Shown: positions 35,748-43,603 of the stretch, piece after piece
Layout: every line of letters starts with the position of its first letter
Position numbering within the stretch: position 1 is the first letter of the stretch
Origin: Glutamicibacter sp. PS
GTDB taxonomy: Bacteria; Actinomycetota; Actinomycetes; Actinomycetales; Micrococcaceae
Assembly: GCA_031317595.1 (NCBI GenBank)
Contig: JANCMB010000001.1
Coordinates: 1,296,971-1,360,970, forward strand
Direction: 5' to 3'
DNA length: 64,000 nt
Program-made: the position numbers and the translations under genes
The notes under the pieces: model-generated
Told to the model about the DNA's origin: nothing
Databases searched by the model: none
Seen by the model: only the letters and a program-made list of their open reading frames with translations

Positions 35748-36167
35748 ATGGGTGGACTACAAGGATGGCACCTGGTCATGCTGCTGACATTCGTAACAGT
35801 AATTGCAGTGGTGGTCGTTATTGCGGTGGTTCTAGCCAGCAATTCAAAAGCTGCGCAGCAGCACACGTCTATGATCCGGACCAACGGACTCCAAGGTTCA
35901 GGCACCCAAGTCGGCTACACCATGAACGGGCAGCCGATCTATCAACAGAGTGCTCCCCCAGGTACCAACGTGTTCGCGGTCATGGCTCTTGTACTGGGAA
36001 TCTTCACTGGATTGTTCGGAATAATTTTTGGCCACATTGCCCTTAGCCAGATCAAACGCACCGGCGAACGTGGGTCCGGAATGGCGCTGACGGGACTGAT
36101 CCTTGGATACGTTTGGCTTGCGTTTTGGGCACTCACGGCGGTCGGTTTGGTCGCGAGATTTGCGTAG
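35748..36167 (+). CDS. DUF4190-type membrane protein
   Basis: A 139-residue protein with an N-terminal membrane anchor (about 8-31), a hydrophilic loop (NGLQGSGTQVGYTMNGQPIYQQ), and two C-terminal membrane helices carrying the DUF4190 pattern: FAVMALVLGIFTGLFGIIFGHIALSQIKRTGERGSGMALTGLILGY. GAGG lies ~10 nt before the ATG. Function unknown. Monocistronic. Confidence 0.8.
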   Translation: MGGLQGWHLVMLLTFVTVIAVVVVIAVVLASNSKAAQQHTSMIRTNGLQGSGTQVGYTMNGQPIYQQSAPPGTNVFAVMALVLGIFTGLFGIIFGHIALSQIKRTGERGSGMALTGLILGYVWLAFWALTAVGLVARFA

Positions 36168-36453
36168 AAGGCTGCACGCGGCTCCGCTCCCCCGCCTGTC
36201 ACTTATTTCGCCGCCGAGAACGCCACGAAGGGCGGACGTCTGCGGACCGGCCTGGCGCCAAGCCGCCTTCGCATGCGCAAACACAAGATTTGCAATCTGT
36301 CCACAGTTTTCGGTAGGTTCGCGAGTCGGCGAAGCAGATCGCGCCGCAAGCCGTTTGTTATCGAATGTCGTGCGCGAAACACAGGCATAGCTTTGCTCGC
36401 AGATTACCTCACTCGACGCCGATCGTACTGACGTCCATCCGCGCCATGGTCAT

Positions 36454-37302
36454 TCACGGGTTCACGCCTCGAGCTAGTTCTTTCAACGCCTCGGCGTCGG
36501 CCGACCCCTTGTCGGCCGACCAAAGTATGAGTTGTTGGCGGCCCGACCCCGAATAACTGAAGGCATCCCAGTTCAGCAAGACCCGTCCGAGCTGCGGGTG
36601 GTTTATGTACTTCGCGCCGAAATCCTGATCTGACACGCGGTGCTCGGCCCACCAACGGCGAAACTCCTCGCTGGCAATAGAGAGCCGCCCTACGAGCGCC
36701 GCCAATTGCGGATCATCCGGGTTGCTCACCGCCTCACGGCGCAGCAATCCCACACAGGTTCGGGCCACCGAATCCCAATCCTCATAGAAATCCCGCATCT
36801 GCGGGTAGGTGAAGGTGATGACCGCGTAATTCCGGTCGCTGGCCGGCAAGGACGAAAAATCGATGATCAACGCCGACGCCAGCTCGTTCCAGGCCAAGAC
36901 CTCCAACCGGGGACCGAGCACCATTGCGGGTAGTTCGTTCAGTTGCTCCAACAATAATTGCAGCCGCTGATTTGTCCGTTCGACGCCCGGGGCCGGTTCT
37001 ACATAGCCGCGCGCCCGGTTCAGCAGATCTTCGGCATAGGCCCGCTGCTCGGCAGAGAGGGAAAATACGCGTCCCAGTGCCTGCAACACCTGTTCCGAGG
37101 GGGCCAGCCGCCCCTGCTCAACGCGGGCATAGTAATCGGGACTCACCGCGACCAGCTGGGCGACTTCCTCCCGGCGAAGTCCCTTGACGCGTCGATGCGT
37201 TGCATAGCTGACCAGCTGCTCCGGAATATTCTCCGGCGGCACCTCACTGCGCCTGGCCTTGAGGAAATCGCCGAGTACCTTGAGCTGGGAATTAGTGGCC
37301 AT
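36454..37302 (-). CDS. XRE-type regulator with MmyB-like ligand domain
   Basis: A 282-residue actinobacterial regulator. The N-terminal helix-turn-helix is in GDFLKARRSEVPPE, RRVKGLRREEVAQLVAVSPDYYARVEQGR and PSEQVLQALGRVFSL. The C-terminal domain (LELLEQL-like helix, PAMVLGPRLEVLAWNELASALI, YWAEHRV-type RRWWAEHRV and the late HPQLGRVLLNWDAF) matches the MmyB ligand-binding fold. It is divergent from the hydrolase gene at 37438 with CCTAGG palindromes between them; such pairs usually have the regulator repressing the enzyme gene. Confidence 0.88.
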   Translation of the reverse strand: MATNSQLKVLGDFLKARRSEVPPENIPEQLVSYATHRRVKGLRREEVAQLVAVSPDYYARVEQGRLAPSEQVLQALGRVFSLSAEQRAYAEDLLNRARGYVEPAPGVERTNQRLQLLLEQLNELPAMVLGPRLEVLAWNELASALIIDFSSLPASDRNYAVITFTYPQMRDFYEDWDSVARTCVGLLRREAVSNPDDPQLAALVGRLSIASEEFRRWWAEHRVSDQDFGAKYINHPQLGRVLLNWDAFSYSGSGRQQLILWSADKGSADAEALKELARGVNP

Positions 37303-37310
37303 GCAGTTAA

Positions 37311-37358
37311 TCCTAGGACGCTGGCAAGCACTCTTGCCTAGGATAATTCATTCCTAGG
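37311..37358. promoter_or_regulatory. Three CCTAGG palindromes in a divergent promoter
   Basis: CCTAGG occurs at 37312-37317, 37337-37342 and 37353-37358. The first two sit in inverted context (ATCCTAGG and CCTAGGAT), and GGCAAG/CTTGCC (37323-37328, 37333-37338) forms another inverted repeat between them. The cluster begins 9 nt upstream of the XRE regulator ATG and faces the hydrolase gene, so it is the probable operator. Confidence 0.55.
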
Positions 37359-37437
37359 CTGATGCCCGATCTGTTTGCTCATCTCGGAGCCGAGCAGACT
37401 GGATGAGGAAAGAACACCAACTGCCACAAGGAGCATC

Positions 37438-38376
37438 ATGGCTACCTCAACCATCGAAAACGTTACCTTCCGCAATGCCGACATGTATTGGGATATCGCC
37501 GCGGATCTGTACTTCCCGGCCGATTTCACGGCCGAGAACAGCTACCCGAGCATCGTCGTCGCGCACCCCATCGGCAGCTGCAAGGAGCAGACCTCCGGCA
37601 ATATCTATGCCCAAGCGCTGGCCGAGGCAGGCTTCGTCGCCATTGCCTTCGACGCCAGCTTCCAGGGTGCCAGCGGCGGAACGCCGCGCTTCCTCGAAGA
37701 TCCCGCCCAGCGTGTGGAGGACTTCCGACGGGTCGTCGACTACCTCGTCACCCTGCCCTATGTGGACGCTGAGCGGATCGGCGTGCTGGGCATCTGCGGT
37801 GGTGGCGGCTACACGCTGAATGCCGCCCTGACCGAGAAGCGCTTCAAGGCGGTCGTGTCCATCACCGGCGTGAATTTCGGGCGCATGCAGCGCGAGAGCG
37901 CGGCCTTCAACGGCGGTGTCTTGCAGGCCCTCGCCGGTTTCGGCGACCTACGCACCGCCAGCGTCCGCGGTGCCGAAGCACCAGTCGCCAACTTCCTACC
38001 GGACACTGCCGAGGCCGCAGACACCGTCGGAGACATCGACATTGTCGAAGCCTTCGACTACTACCGCACCGAGCGCGGTCAAAGCGCCAACGGCTGCACC
38101 ACCATGGTGCTCAGCCATGCCTCCTCCGCCATGGGCTGGGACGCGTTCCACCTGGCCGACGAACTGCTCGACCAGCCGTTGCTAATTGTCGTCGGCGACA
38201 AGCAGGGAGCCTTCGGCGCCTACAAGGATGGCCACACCATTTACGAGAAGGCCGCCTCGCAGGAAAAGGAATTGGTTGTGCTGGAGAATGTTTCCCACTA
38301 TGACCTGTATGACCGTGGACACGGAGCTGGCCAGGCCCTCGAACGGGTTATCCCGTTCTTCCGCGACAAGCTGTAG
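37438..38376 (+). CDS. Dienelactone-hydrolase-like alpha/beta hydrolase
   Basis: About 312 residues; AAGGAG lies 4 nt before the ATG at 37438. The fold is alpha/beta hydrolase: SIVVAHPIGSCKEQTSG (oxyanion region), FDASFQGASGG, the nucleophile elbow IGVLGICGGGGYTL with Cys in the nucleophile position as in dienelactone hydrolases, and a late His in VSHYDLYDRG. It resembles the YcjY-type group. Substrate unknown. Likely controlled by the divergent XRE regulator. Confidence 0.85.
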   Translation: MATSTIENVTFRNADMYWDIAADLYFPADFTAENSYPSIVVAHPIGSCKEQTSGNIYAQALAEAGFVAIAFDASFQGASGGTPRFLEDPAQRVEDFRRVVDYLVTLPYVDAERIGVLGICGGGGYTLNAALTEKRFKAVVSITGVNFGRMQRESAAFNGGVLQALAGFGDLRTASVRGAEAPVANFLPDTAEAADTVGDIDIVEAFDYYRTERGQSANGCTTMVLSHASSAMGWDAFHLADELLDQPLLIVVGDKQGAFGAYKDGHTIYEKAASQEKELVVLENVSHYDLYDRGHGAGQALERVIPFFRDKL

Positions 38377-38400
38377 CCTGACCGCTGGGCAGGTTGCTGC

Positions 38401-38429
38401 ACGGGCCCGGGGTTCCCCGGGCCCGTTTC
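38401..38429. terminator. Terminator after the dienelactone-hydrolase-like gene
   Basis: Arms ACGGGCCCGGGG and CCCCGGGCCCGT surround TT, then TT follows the stem on the plus strand. Very GC-rich; placed between convergent genes. Confidence 0.78.
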
Positions 38430-38473
38430 GCGCACTAAAGCCCATGGCATCTCGGGTCGAAGCGGTATTTGGC

Positions 38474-39289
38474 TCACTGCACCCAAGCGCGCAGCGCATG
38501 CATCCATTCGTCGAATGCATCAAGATGCGCATCATGGGTTCCGCCGGCCAGTTCGATCACCTCAGTAGCCGGTCGACGGCGATTGAGTTCTTCCCGTGCC
38601 ACCGAATTGAACAAGCTCCGGCGAGCAAACACAGCCAGCGTAGGCACCTGCAGTCTCTCCCACTCGGTCCAGCGCGGCTGATGAACGCCAGCAATGGTTT
38701 CCTGCATGATGTCGGCATCGAAACGTGGGACCAGGCCCTGAGACGCGCGTTCCATATCTGCGATCCATGCTGTTGCCAGCGCGTGGTCGCCAAGGAAGTG
38801 CCGCGCTGCAACCTCGTCGCCGAAGGGCACCGGCCAGGACGCGAAAAACCGCCCCAAGTTGGCGGCAGCTTGAGGATTCTCGTTACCCGCAGGATGCCCT
38901 TCGAGCATAATCAGTTGCCGAACAAGATCCGGTCGCTTGGCAGCGGTCAGGAAAGCAGTATGCGCGCCCATGGATTGTCCGATCAACGCGCAGGGCTCAC
39001 CCATCAGCACGTTCTCGAGTACGTATTCGACATCCGCTACGAACGCATCACGCGAGAGATCAGATGGGCGACGAGTACTTCGCCCATGCCCCCGTTGATC
39101 CATCAGCAGGACGCGGTAGGTACCTGAAAGTTCGTGCGCCGTGGCGCGCAGTTCCCGAGAACTTCCGGCTAGGCCGTGCAACAGGAGTACCGGAGCGCCG
39201 GAACCACCAAGGTCCGTGAGGCATAGCGAGACTTCGTCCCGCGTGAGACAGAAAGTGCGCGCGGAATCGCGACGCAGCGTTTCAGCCAT
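38474..39289 (-). CDS. Alpha/beta hydrolase
   Basis: About 271 residues from the ATG at 39289, which has GGAGGAG 4 nt upstream. It has PVLLLHGLAGSSREL, MDQRGHGRST, the nucleophile elbow ALIGQSMGAHTAFL (Ser), and the late His in LAGGTHDAHLDAF. The layout is that of general esterases and lactonases. Substrate unknown. Confidence 0.85.
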   Translation of the reverse strand: MAETLRRDSARTFCLTRDEVSLCLTDLGGSGAPVLLLHGLAGSSRELRATAHELSGTYRVLLMDQRGHGRSTRRPSDLSRDAFVADVEYVLENVLMGEPCALIGQSMGAHTAFLTAAKRPDLVRQLIMLEGHPAGNENPQAAANLGRFFASWPVPFGDEVAARHFLGDHALATAWIADMERASQGLVPRFDADIMQETIAGVHQPRWTEWERLQVPTLAVFARRSLFNSVAREELNRRRPATEVIELAGGTHDAHLDAFDEWMHALRAWVQ

Positions 39290-39439
39290 ACTGCTCCTCC
39301 CCGCGATACCAATACGGTCGGCCACATTGGGTCCTAGAACGAGCCTATCTCGGCGAGCAGCTCGGCGGCATAGGAAGGTTCAGCCTCGTACCTGCGGCGC
39401 ACGTCAGAAGCGTACCTTGCAACCTGTTAGGTTAGAGGC

Positions 39440-40276
39440 GTGATCGCACGAAATTACAGTGAAGTAGATGTTTTCTCGCCAACCACATATCGCGGTAATC
39501 CCTTAGCGGTGGTTCATGACGCTCGGGGGTTGGACAGCGATCAAATGCAACGCTTCGCGAAGTGGACGAACCTGGCCGAGACCACCTTCCTGTTGCCACC
39601 GTCCGATCCGGCAGCCGACTATCGCGTGCGGATCTTCTCGGCCACGCATGAGCTGCCCTTTGCCGGGCACCCGACCCTCGGCTCGGCTGCGGCGTGGTTG
39701 GGCGCCGGCGGCGTTCCGCGACGGGAGGGATATCTCGTTCAGGAATGTGGTGCCGGGCTGGTGACCGTGCGGGTGAAGGACGGACGCTTTGCTTTCGCGG
39801 CCCCACCGCTGACTCGCTATGAACGGGCGGACGAACCTCTAATCCACGAAATTGCTCGAGCTCTGAGCATTCCTCGCGAGCTCATCCTCGACGCTTCATG
39901 GATCGTCAACGGCCCGGAATGGATTGGCATCCGGCTCGCTTCAGCAGCCGAGGTGCTTGCACTCGCTCCCGATCCAGCCAATCTCGGTTCCCTGTGCATT
40001 GGCGTCGTCGGCCCCCATGAGCCCGGCCATGAAGTGGACTTCGAGGTCCGTGCATTCGTCGGTGGCGATCCCGTGTGGGAAGATCCGGTAACTGGGAGCC
40101 TGAACGCCGGTTTAGCTCGGTGGCTAATGGACACCGGTGTGGCCGGTACCAATTACATCGCCGCGCAGGGAACCGCGATCGGCTATGAAGGTCGAGTCCA
40201 TGTCTCCGTCGAAGCCGAAGACATCTGGGTCGCTGGCGAAGTCACCCACTGCGTCAACGGGCAGGTGACCTTGTAG
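39440..40276 (+). CDS. PhzF-family isomerase/epimerase
   Basis: A 278-residue protein with the PhzF double-hotdog features: VDVFSPTTYRGNPLAVV, catalytic Glu47 in TNLAETTFLL, the motif RIFSATHELPFAGHPTLGSA, and the second-half repeat DPVTGSLNAGLARWL. Start is GTG at 39440 after AGAGG. Phenazine genes are absent, so this is a general-purpose family member of unknown substrate. Divergent from the alpha/beta hydrolase gene. Confidence 0.9.
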   Translation: MIARNYSEVDVFSPTTYRGNPLAVVHDARGLDSDQMQRFAKWTNLAETTFLLPPSDPAADYRVRIFSATHELPFAGHPTLGSAAAWLGAGGVPRREGYLVQECGAGLVTVRVKDGRFAFAAPPLTRYERADEPLIHEIARALSIPRELILDASWIVNGPEWIGIRLASAAEVLALAPDPANLGSLCIGVVGPHEPGHEVDFEVRAFVGGDPVWEDPVTGSLNAGLARWLMDTGVAGTNYIAAQGTAIGYEGRVHVSVEAEDIWVAGEVTHCVNGQVTL

Positions 40277-40465
40277 CCGGTAATCGCCGGCCTATGCCTC
40301 ACGTGCGGCGGACCGGCAATGACAGCTCGAGGCAATGGAAGGATTGGCTCGAGCCGCTTGCCGCGAAGTTGCAGTGGGGGATTCTTCGTGGACGTTCAAG
40401 GCTCGATTGCCGTGCGCCCTCAACCGATGGCCTGCGGGTTCCGTCGCGCCTAATCCTGCCGACCG

Positions 40466-41032
40466 CTATTCTTTGGCCTTCGATGTCGCGTAGGTAATCG
40501 CGCGTTCTAGGTAACCGGTGTCGATGTACGGCACGAATCCCAACCGGTCACCCCGCTCGAAAGCGGCCAGATAATGCTCCAGCCGGTCAAGGTCCCCCGC
40601 CAAGGACAGTGCGGCAAGGTGCTTGACCGGCAAATTTCCGGGACTGTCCGTCGCCGCTGAGCACAACTCATGCACGAATGCATCCAGGTTTTGGTTCTGC
40701 CCCCACGCAATCACACGTCCGGAGAGGCCCCGGATGTCCTCGGGGGTCAGGAGCTCGGCATGTACGGCTCCAACCTCACCAAAAGCATGGACGATGGGCT
40801 GCGTGTCGCCGCCCTGCCGGCCACTAATCGTGGCATAGGCCCGGTCAAATTCGTATGTTCCCACTCCTGGATTCAGCCGAAGAGTTTGCCGTGAACCCGT
40901 GGTGAGCTTAGGCAGAATGGTGAGCACTCTGTCCGCCTGAACCATCCGGCATTCCGCGCCTCCGGCAACCTTGAGGGGCATCCACCCCAATTCTTGCAGC
41001 ACGCGAATAGTTTCGCGTTGGGACAGTGCCAT
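40466..41032 (-). CDS. Uncharacterised 188-aa protein
   Basis: GAGAGGCCC precedes the ATG at 41032. The product begins MALSQRETIRVLQELGW and is soluble, with alternating strands and helices and no membrane segment or catalytic motif that could be recognised. The C-terminal third (LAALSLAGDLDRLEHYLAAFERGDRLGFVPYI) is helical. It resembles stand-alone hypothetical proteins seen near polymorphic-toxin genes, but no toxin gene adjoins it. Function unknown. Confidence 0.65.
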   Translation of the reverse strand: MALSQRETIRVLQELGWMPLKVAGGAECRMVQADRVLTILPKLTTGSRQTLRLNPGVGTYEFDRAYATISGRQGGDTQPIVHAFGEVGAVHAELLTPEDIRGLSGRVIAWGQNQNLDAFVHELCSAATDSPGNLPVKHLAALSLAGDLDRLEHYLAAFERGDRLGFVPYIDTGYLERAITYATSKAKE

Positions 41033-41399
41033 ATTGGGCCTCTCTCACCGTCGGTAAACGTTATTGCCATGTTATTCGGGCTTGGATCTCACGGTAACTG
41101 GGCTGCCGATTGCATGAGCCGACGGGCCCGGACTCAATGGGCCAGCCGCATCCTAGATTGTCCCAAAATTTCTTCGTCGACTTCATACGACTCGTTGGGA
41201 TAGATCGCGGAAATGACCCTTGGGGCATAGGCCGCTTCATCTGGCACCCGGACCAAAGCCGAAACGTGGGCTCCGTCCTTAGTGCCGCCGAGCGTTGAGC
41301 GGTATTGGAGACTCGTCGTTCACCCCCCTTGACAACGACGGAGACTCGCATCACACTAGATCGTATACGATTTGATGTACGACGAAAGAGGGACGATTG
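41033..41399. other. 367-nt intergenic region before the homoprotocatechuate operon
   Basis: No gene is seen. The right end holds TTGACA (41329-41334), a possible -35 box, and a 12-bp palindrome at 41360-41371. The left two-thirds contain nothing recognisable. Confidence 0.55.
41360..41371. promoter_or_regulatory. GntR-type operator of the homoprotocatechuate operon
   Basis: ATCGTATACGAT is a perfect 12-bp palindrome, 28 nt upstream of the first structural gene and just downstream of a TTGACA. FCD-type GntR regulators bind short palindromes of this kind. The GntR protein encoded second in the operon is the natural candidate. Confidence 0.6.
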
Positions 41400-42902
41400 A
41401 TGAGCACCCCGATCACGGTGGATGAAACGACCTTCGCAAAGGCCGGCAAGGTCTTGGCCGTCCACCTGAGCTACGCCTCGCGCGCTGCCCAGAGGGGACG
41501 CACCCCGAAGTTCCCGAGCTACTTCATGAAGGCCTCCAGCTCGTTGGCCACCAGCGGCTCCACTGTCGAACGTCCCGCCGGCACGGAACTACTTGCCTTT
41601 GAAGGCGAGATCGCCTTGATCATGGGCACCGCCGCCCGTCGCGTCTCGGTCGAGAACGCATGGAGCTACGTCGGTTCCATCACGGCCTCCAACGACCTAG
41701 GCGTTCACGACATGAAGTACGCCGATAAGGGTTCCAACATTCGTTCGAAGTCCGGAGACGGCTACACGCCACTCGGCCCCACCGCACTGGACGCCGCCGC
41801 CATCGATCCGTCCAAGTTGCGCGTGCAGACCTGGGTCAACGGCGAGCTCGCCCAAGATGCAGACACCTCCGAACTACTCTTCTCTTTCGCCCAGATCATC
41901 GCCGACCTATCCCAGCAGATGACCCTGCACCCGGGCGACATCATCCTCACTGGCACCCCGGCCGGTTCCACGGTTTTCTTCCCCGGCGACGTGGTTGAGG
42001 TCGAAGTCACCGACCTGCTCACCGGGGCCAGCACCGGCAAGCTGAAGACCACCGCCGTCCAGGGCACCGAAACCTTCGCCGACTTTGGCAACCAGCCGCA
42101 GGTCAACGAGAAGGACAAGGAAGACGCCTACGGGGACCGCGAATCCGCCGGGCTCGCCCCGGTGCTTACCGGCAAGGATGTACTCACCGATGAGGTGCGC
42201 ACCCAGCTCGAATCCGTGGCCACCGCCACGCTCTCCGCCACCTTGCGCAAGCGCGGCCTGAATAACGTCAACATCGAGGTCCCCGGCGCCACCAAGGGCA
42301 TGCAACGCGTGATTGGCACCGCACGCACTCTGCGATACATCCCGAACCGCGAAGACCTCTTCAACGCCCACGGCGGCGGATACAACGTTCAGAAGCAGGC
42401 CATCGACGCGGTCAAGGACGGGGAGATCCTGGTCATGGAGGCCCGCGGCGAAACCGGCTCGGCCACCCTCGGCGACATCCTGGCGCTGCGTAGCCAAACC
42501 CTCGGCGCCGCCGGCATCATCACCGACGGCGGCGTGCGCGACCTGAATGCCGTGACGGAACTAGATATCCCGGTGTTCTACAACGGCGCCCACCCGGCCG
42601 TGCTTGGCCGCAAGCATGTGGCCTGGGACCGCGACATCACCGTGGCTTGCGGCGGCGTCTCGGTCCAGCCCGGGGATGTGATCGTCGCCGATTCCGACGG
42701 CATCGTGGTGATCCCCCCGGCGTTGGTCGCCGAGGTAGCCGCGGAAGCCGCCGTCACCGAATCCAATGACGAGTTCATCTTCGCCATGGTCAAGCGTGGA
42801 CACGGCATCGAGGGATTGTTCCCGATGAATGCCGAATGGAAGGCCAAGTACCAGGCGTGGAAGGATGCCGGTAGCCCGGAGCTGGACTCATGGGAGTTGT
42901 AA
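41400..42902 (+). CDS. Fused FAH-family / RraA-family enzyme of homoprotocatechuate catabolism
   Basis: A 500-residue two-domain protein; GAGGGA lies 7 nt before the ATG at 41400. Residues ~15-230 are a fumarylacetoacetate hydrolase-type domain: KFPSYFMKASSSL, metal acids Glu68 and Glu70 (AFEGEIALIMG), Asp99 (ASNDLGVHD), and LHPGDIILTGTPAGS. Residues ~265-475 are an RraA-type class II aldolase/decarboxylase domain: GTARTLRYIP, ETGSATLGDILALRSQTLGAAG, the Arg380-Asp381 pair in TDGGVRDL, and GDVIVADSDGIVVIPP. Context with hpaE and hpaD suggests the FAH half acts as HpaG-like decarboxylase/isomerase. The RraA half may be the missing lyase; this is inference. Confidence 0.85.
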   Translation: MSTPITVDETTFAKAGKVLAVHLSYASRAAQRGRTPKFPSYFMKASSSLATSGSTVERPAGTELLAFEGEIALIMGTAARRVSVENAWSYVGSITASNDLGVHDMKYADKGSNIRSKSGDGYTPLGPTALDAAAIDPSKLRVQTWVNGELAQDADTSELLFSFAQIIADLSQQMTLHPGDIILTGTPAGSTVFFPGDVVEVEVTDLLTGASTGKLKTTAVQGTETFADFGNQPQVNEKDKEDAYGDRESAGLAPVLTGKDVLTDEVRTQLESVATATLSATLRKRGLNNVNIEVPGATKGMQRVIGTARTLRYIPNREDLFNAHGGGYNVQKQAIDAVKDGEILVMEARGETGSATLGDILALRSQTLGAAGIITDGGVRDLNAVTELDIPVFYNGAHPAVLGRKHVAWDRDITVACGGVSVQPGDVIVADSDGIVVIPPALVAEVAAEAAVTESNDEFIFAMVKRGHGIEGLFPMNAEWKAKYQAWKDAGSPELDSWEL

Positions 42903-43561
42903 TGAGCCCGTCGAAATCCGAGGCCGCCTACGCGCTGATTTCACAGCGCATCTCCGACGGGGACTACTCCCCCGGCTACCGCCTCGTACTGGGCACGATC
43001 GCCGATGAACTCGGTTGCTCGGTGGTACCGGTGCGCGAGGCGATCCGTCGCCTCGAAGCCGAAGGGCTGGTGAACTTCACCCGCAATGTCGGTGCCACCG
43101 TGGCCAATGTGGATTCGACCCTGTACCTGCACACCATGCAGACCCTGTCCGTGATCGAGCCGGCTGCCACCGCGCTGGCCGCCCCGCTGATGGACGAGCA
43201 ATGGTTGGCCCAGGCCCGCGAACTCAACGATCGCATGCGCCAATGCCTCAGTGATTTCGATCCGGTCAGCTTCACCATGCTGAACAACGAGTTCCACCAG
43301 CTGCTCTACGGCCGCTGCCCGAACCCGCACATTCTGGATTTGGTTCAGCGCGGCTGGCGGCGACTGGCCGCGATGCGTTCGAGCTCCTTCACCCAGATTC
43401 CGAACCGGGCGCACGCCTCCGTGGAGGAACATGACCGGCTACTCGAACTGATCGCCTCCAACGCCGATGCGCGCACCATCGAATTGGCCGCCCGTGAACA
43501 CCGCACCAACACCCTCAACGCCTACCTGGAACGCGCCGGGCTTCCGCCCTCGACGCTCTAA
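42902..43561 (+). CDS. GntR-family (FCD) regulator of the homoprotocatechuate operon
   Basis: A 219-residue regulator with the GntR winged helix (AAYALISQRISDGDYSPGYRLVLGTIADELGCSVVPVREAIRRLEAEGLV) and an FCD domain rich in helices, with the metal-site residues in NNEFHQLLY and VEEHDRLLELI. Its ATG shares an A with the TAA of the fused enzyme gene (TAATG), so it is translationally coupled. It probably represses the operon at the palindrome 41360-41371 and responds to a pathway intermediate. Confidence 0.9.
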   Translation: MSPSKSEAAYALISQRISDGDYSPGYRLVLGTIADELGCSVVPVREAIRRLEAEGLVNFTRNVGATVANVDSTLYLHTMQTLSVIEPAATALAAPLMDEQWLAQARELNDRMRQCLSDFDPVSFTMLNNEFHQLLYGRCPNPHILDLVQRGWRRLAAMRSSSFTQIPNRAHASVEEHDRLLELIASNADARTIELAAREHRTNTLNAYLERAGLPPSTL

Positions 43562-43603
43562 CCCCACAGACCCAACGCACGATCAGCGAAAGGACAATAT
43601 TCC

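Noticed and set aside
40294-40497. 67-codon plus-strand frame between phzF and the unknown gene
   Set aside because: No ribosome site, Arg/Ser-rich, overlaps the end of the convergent gene.
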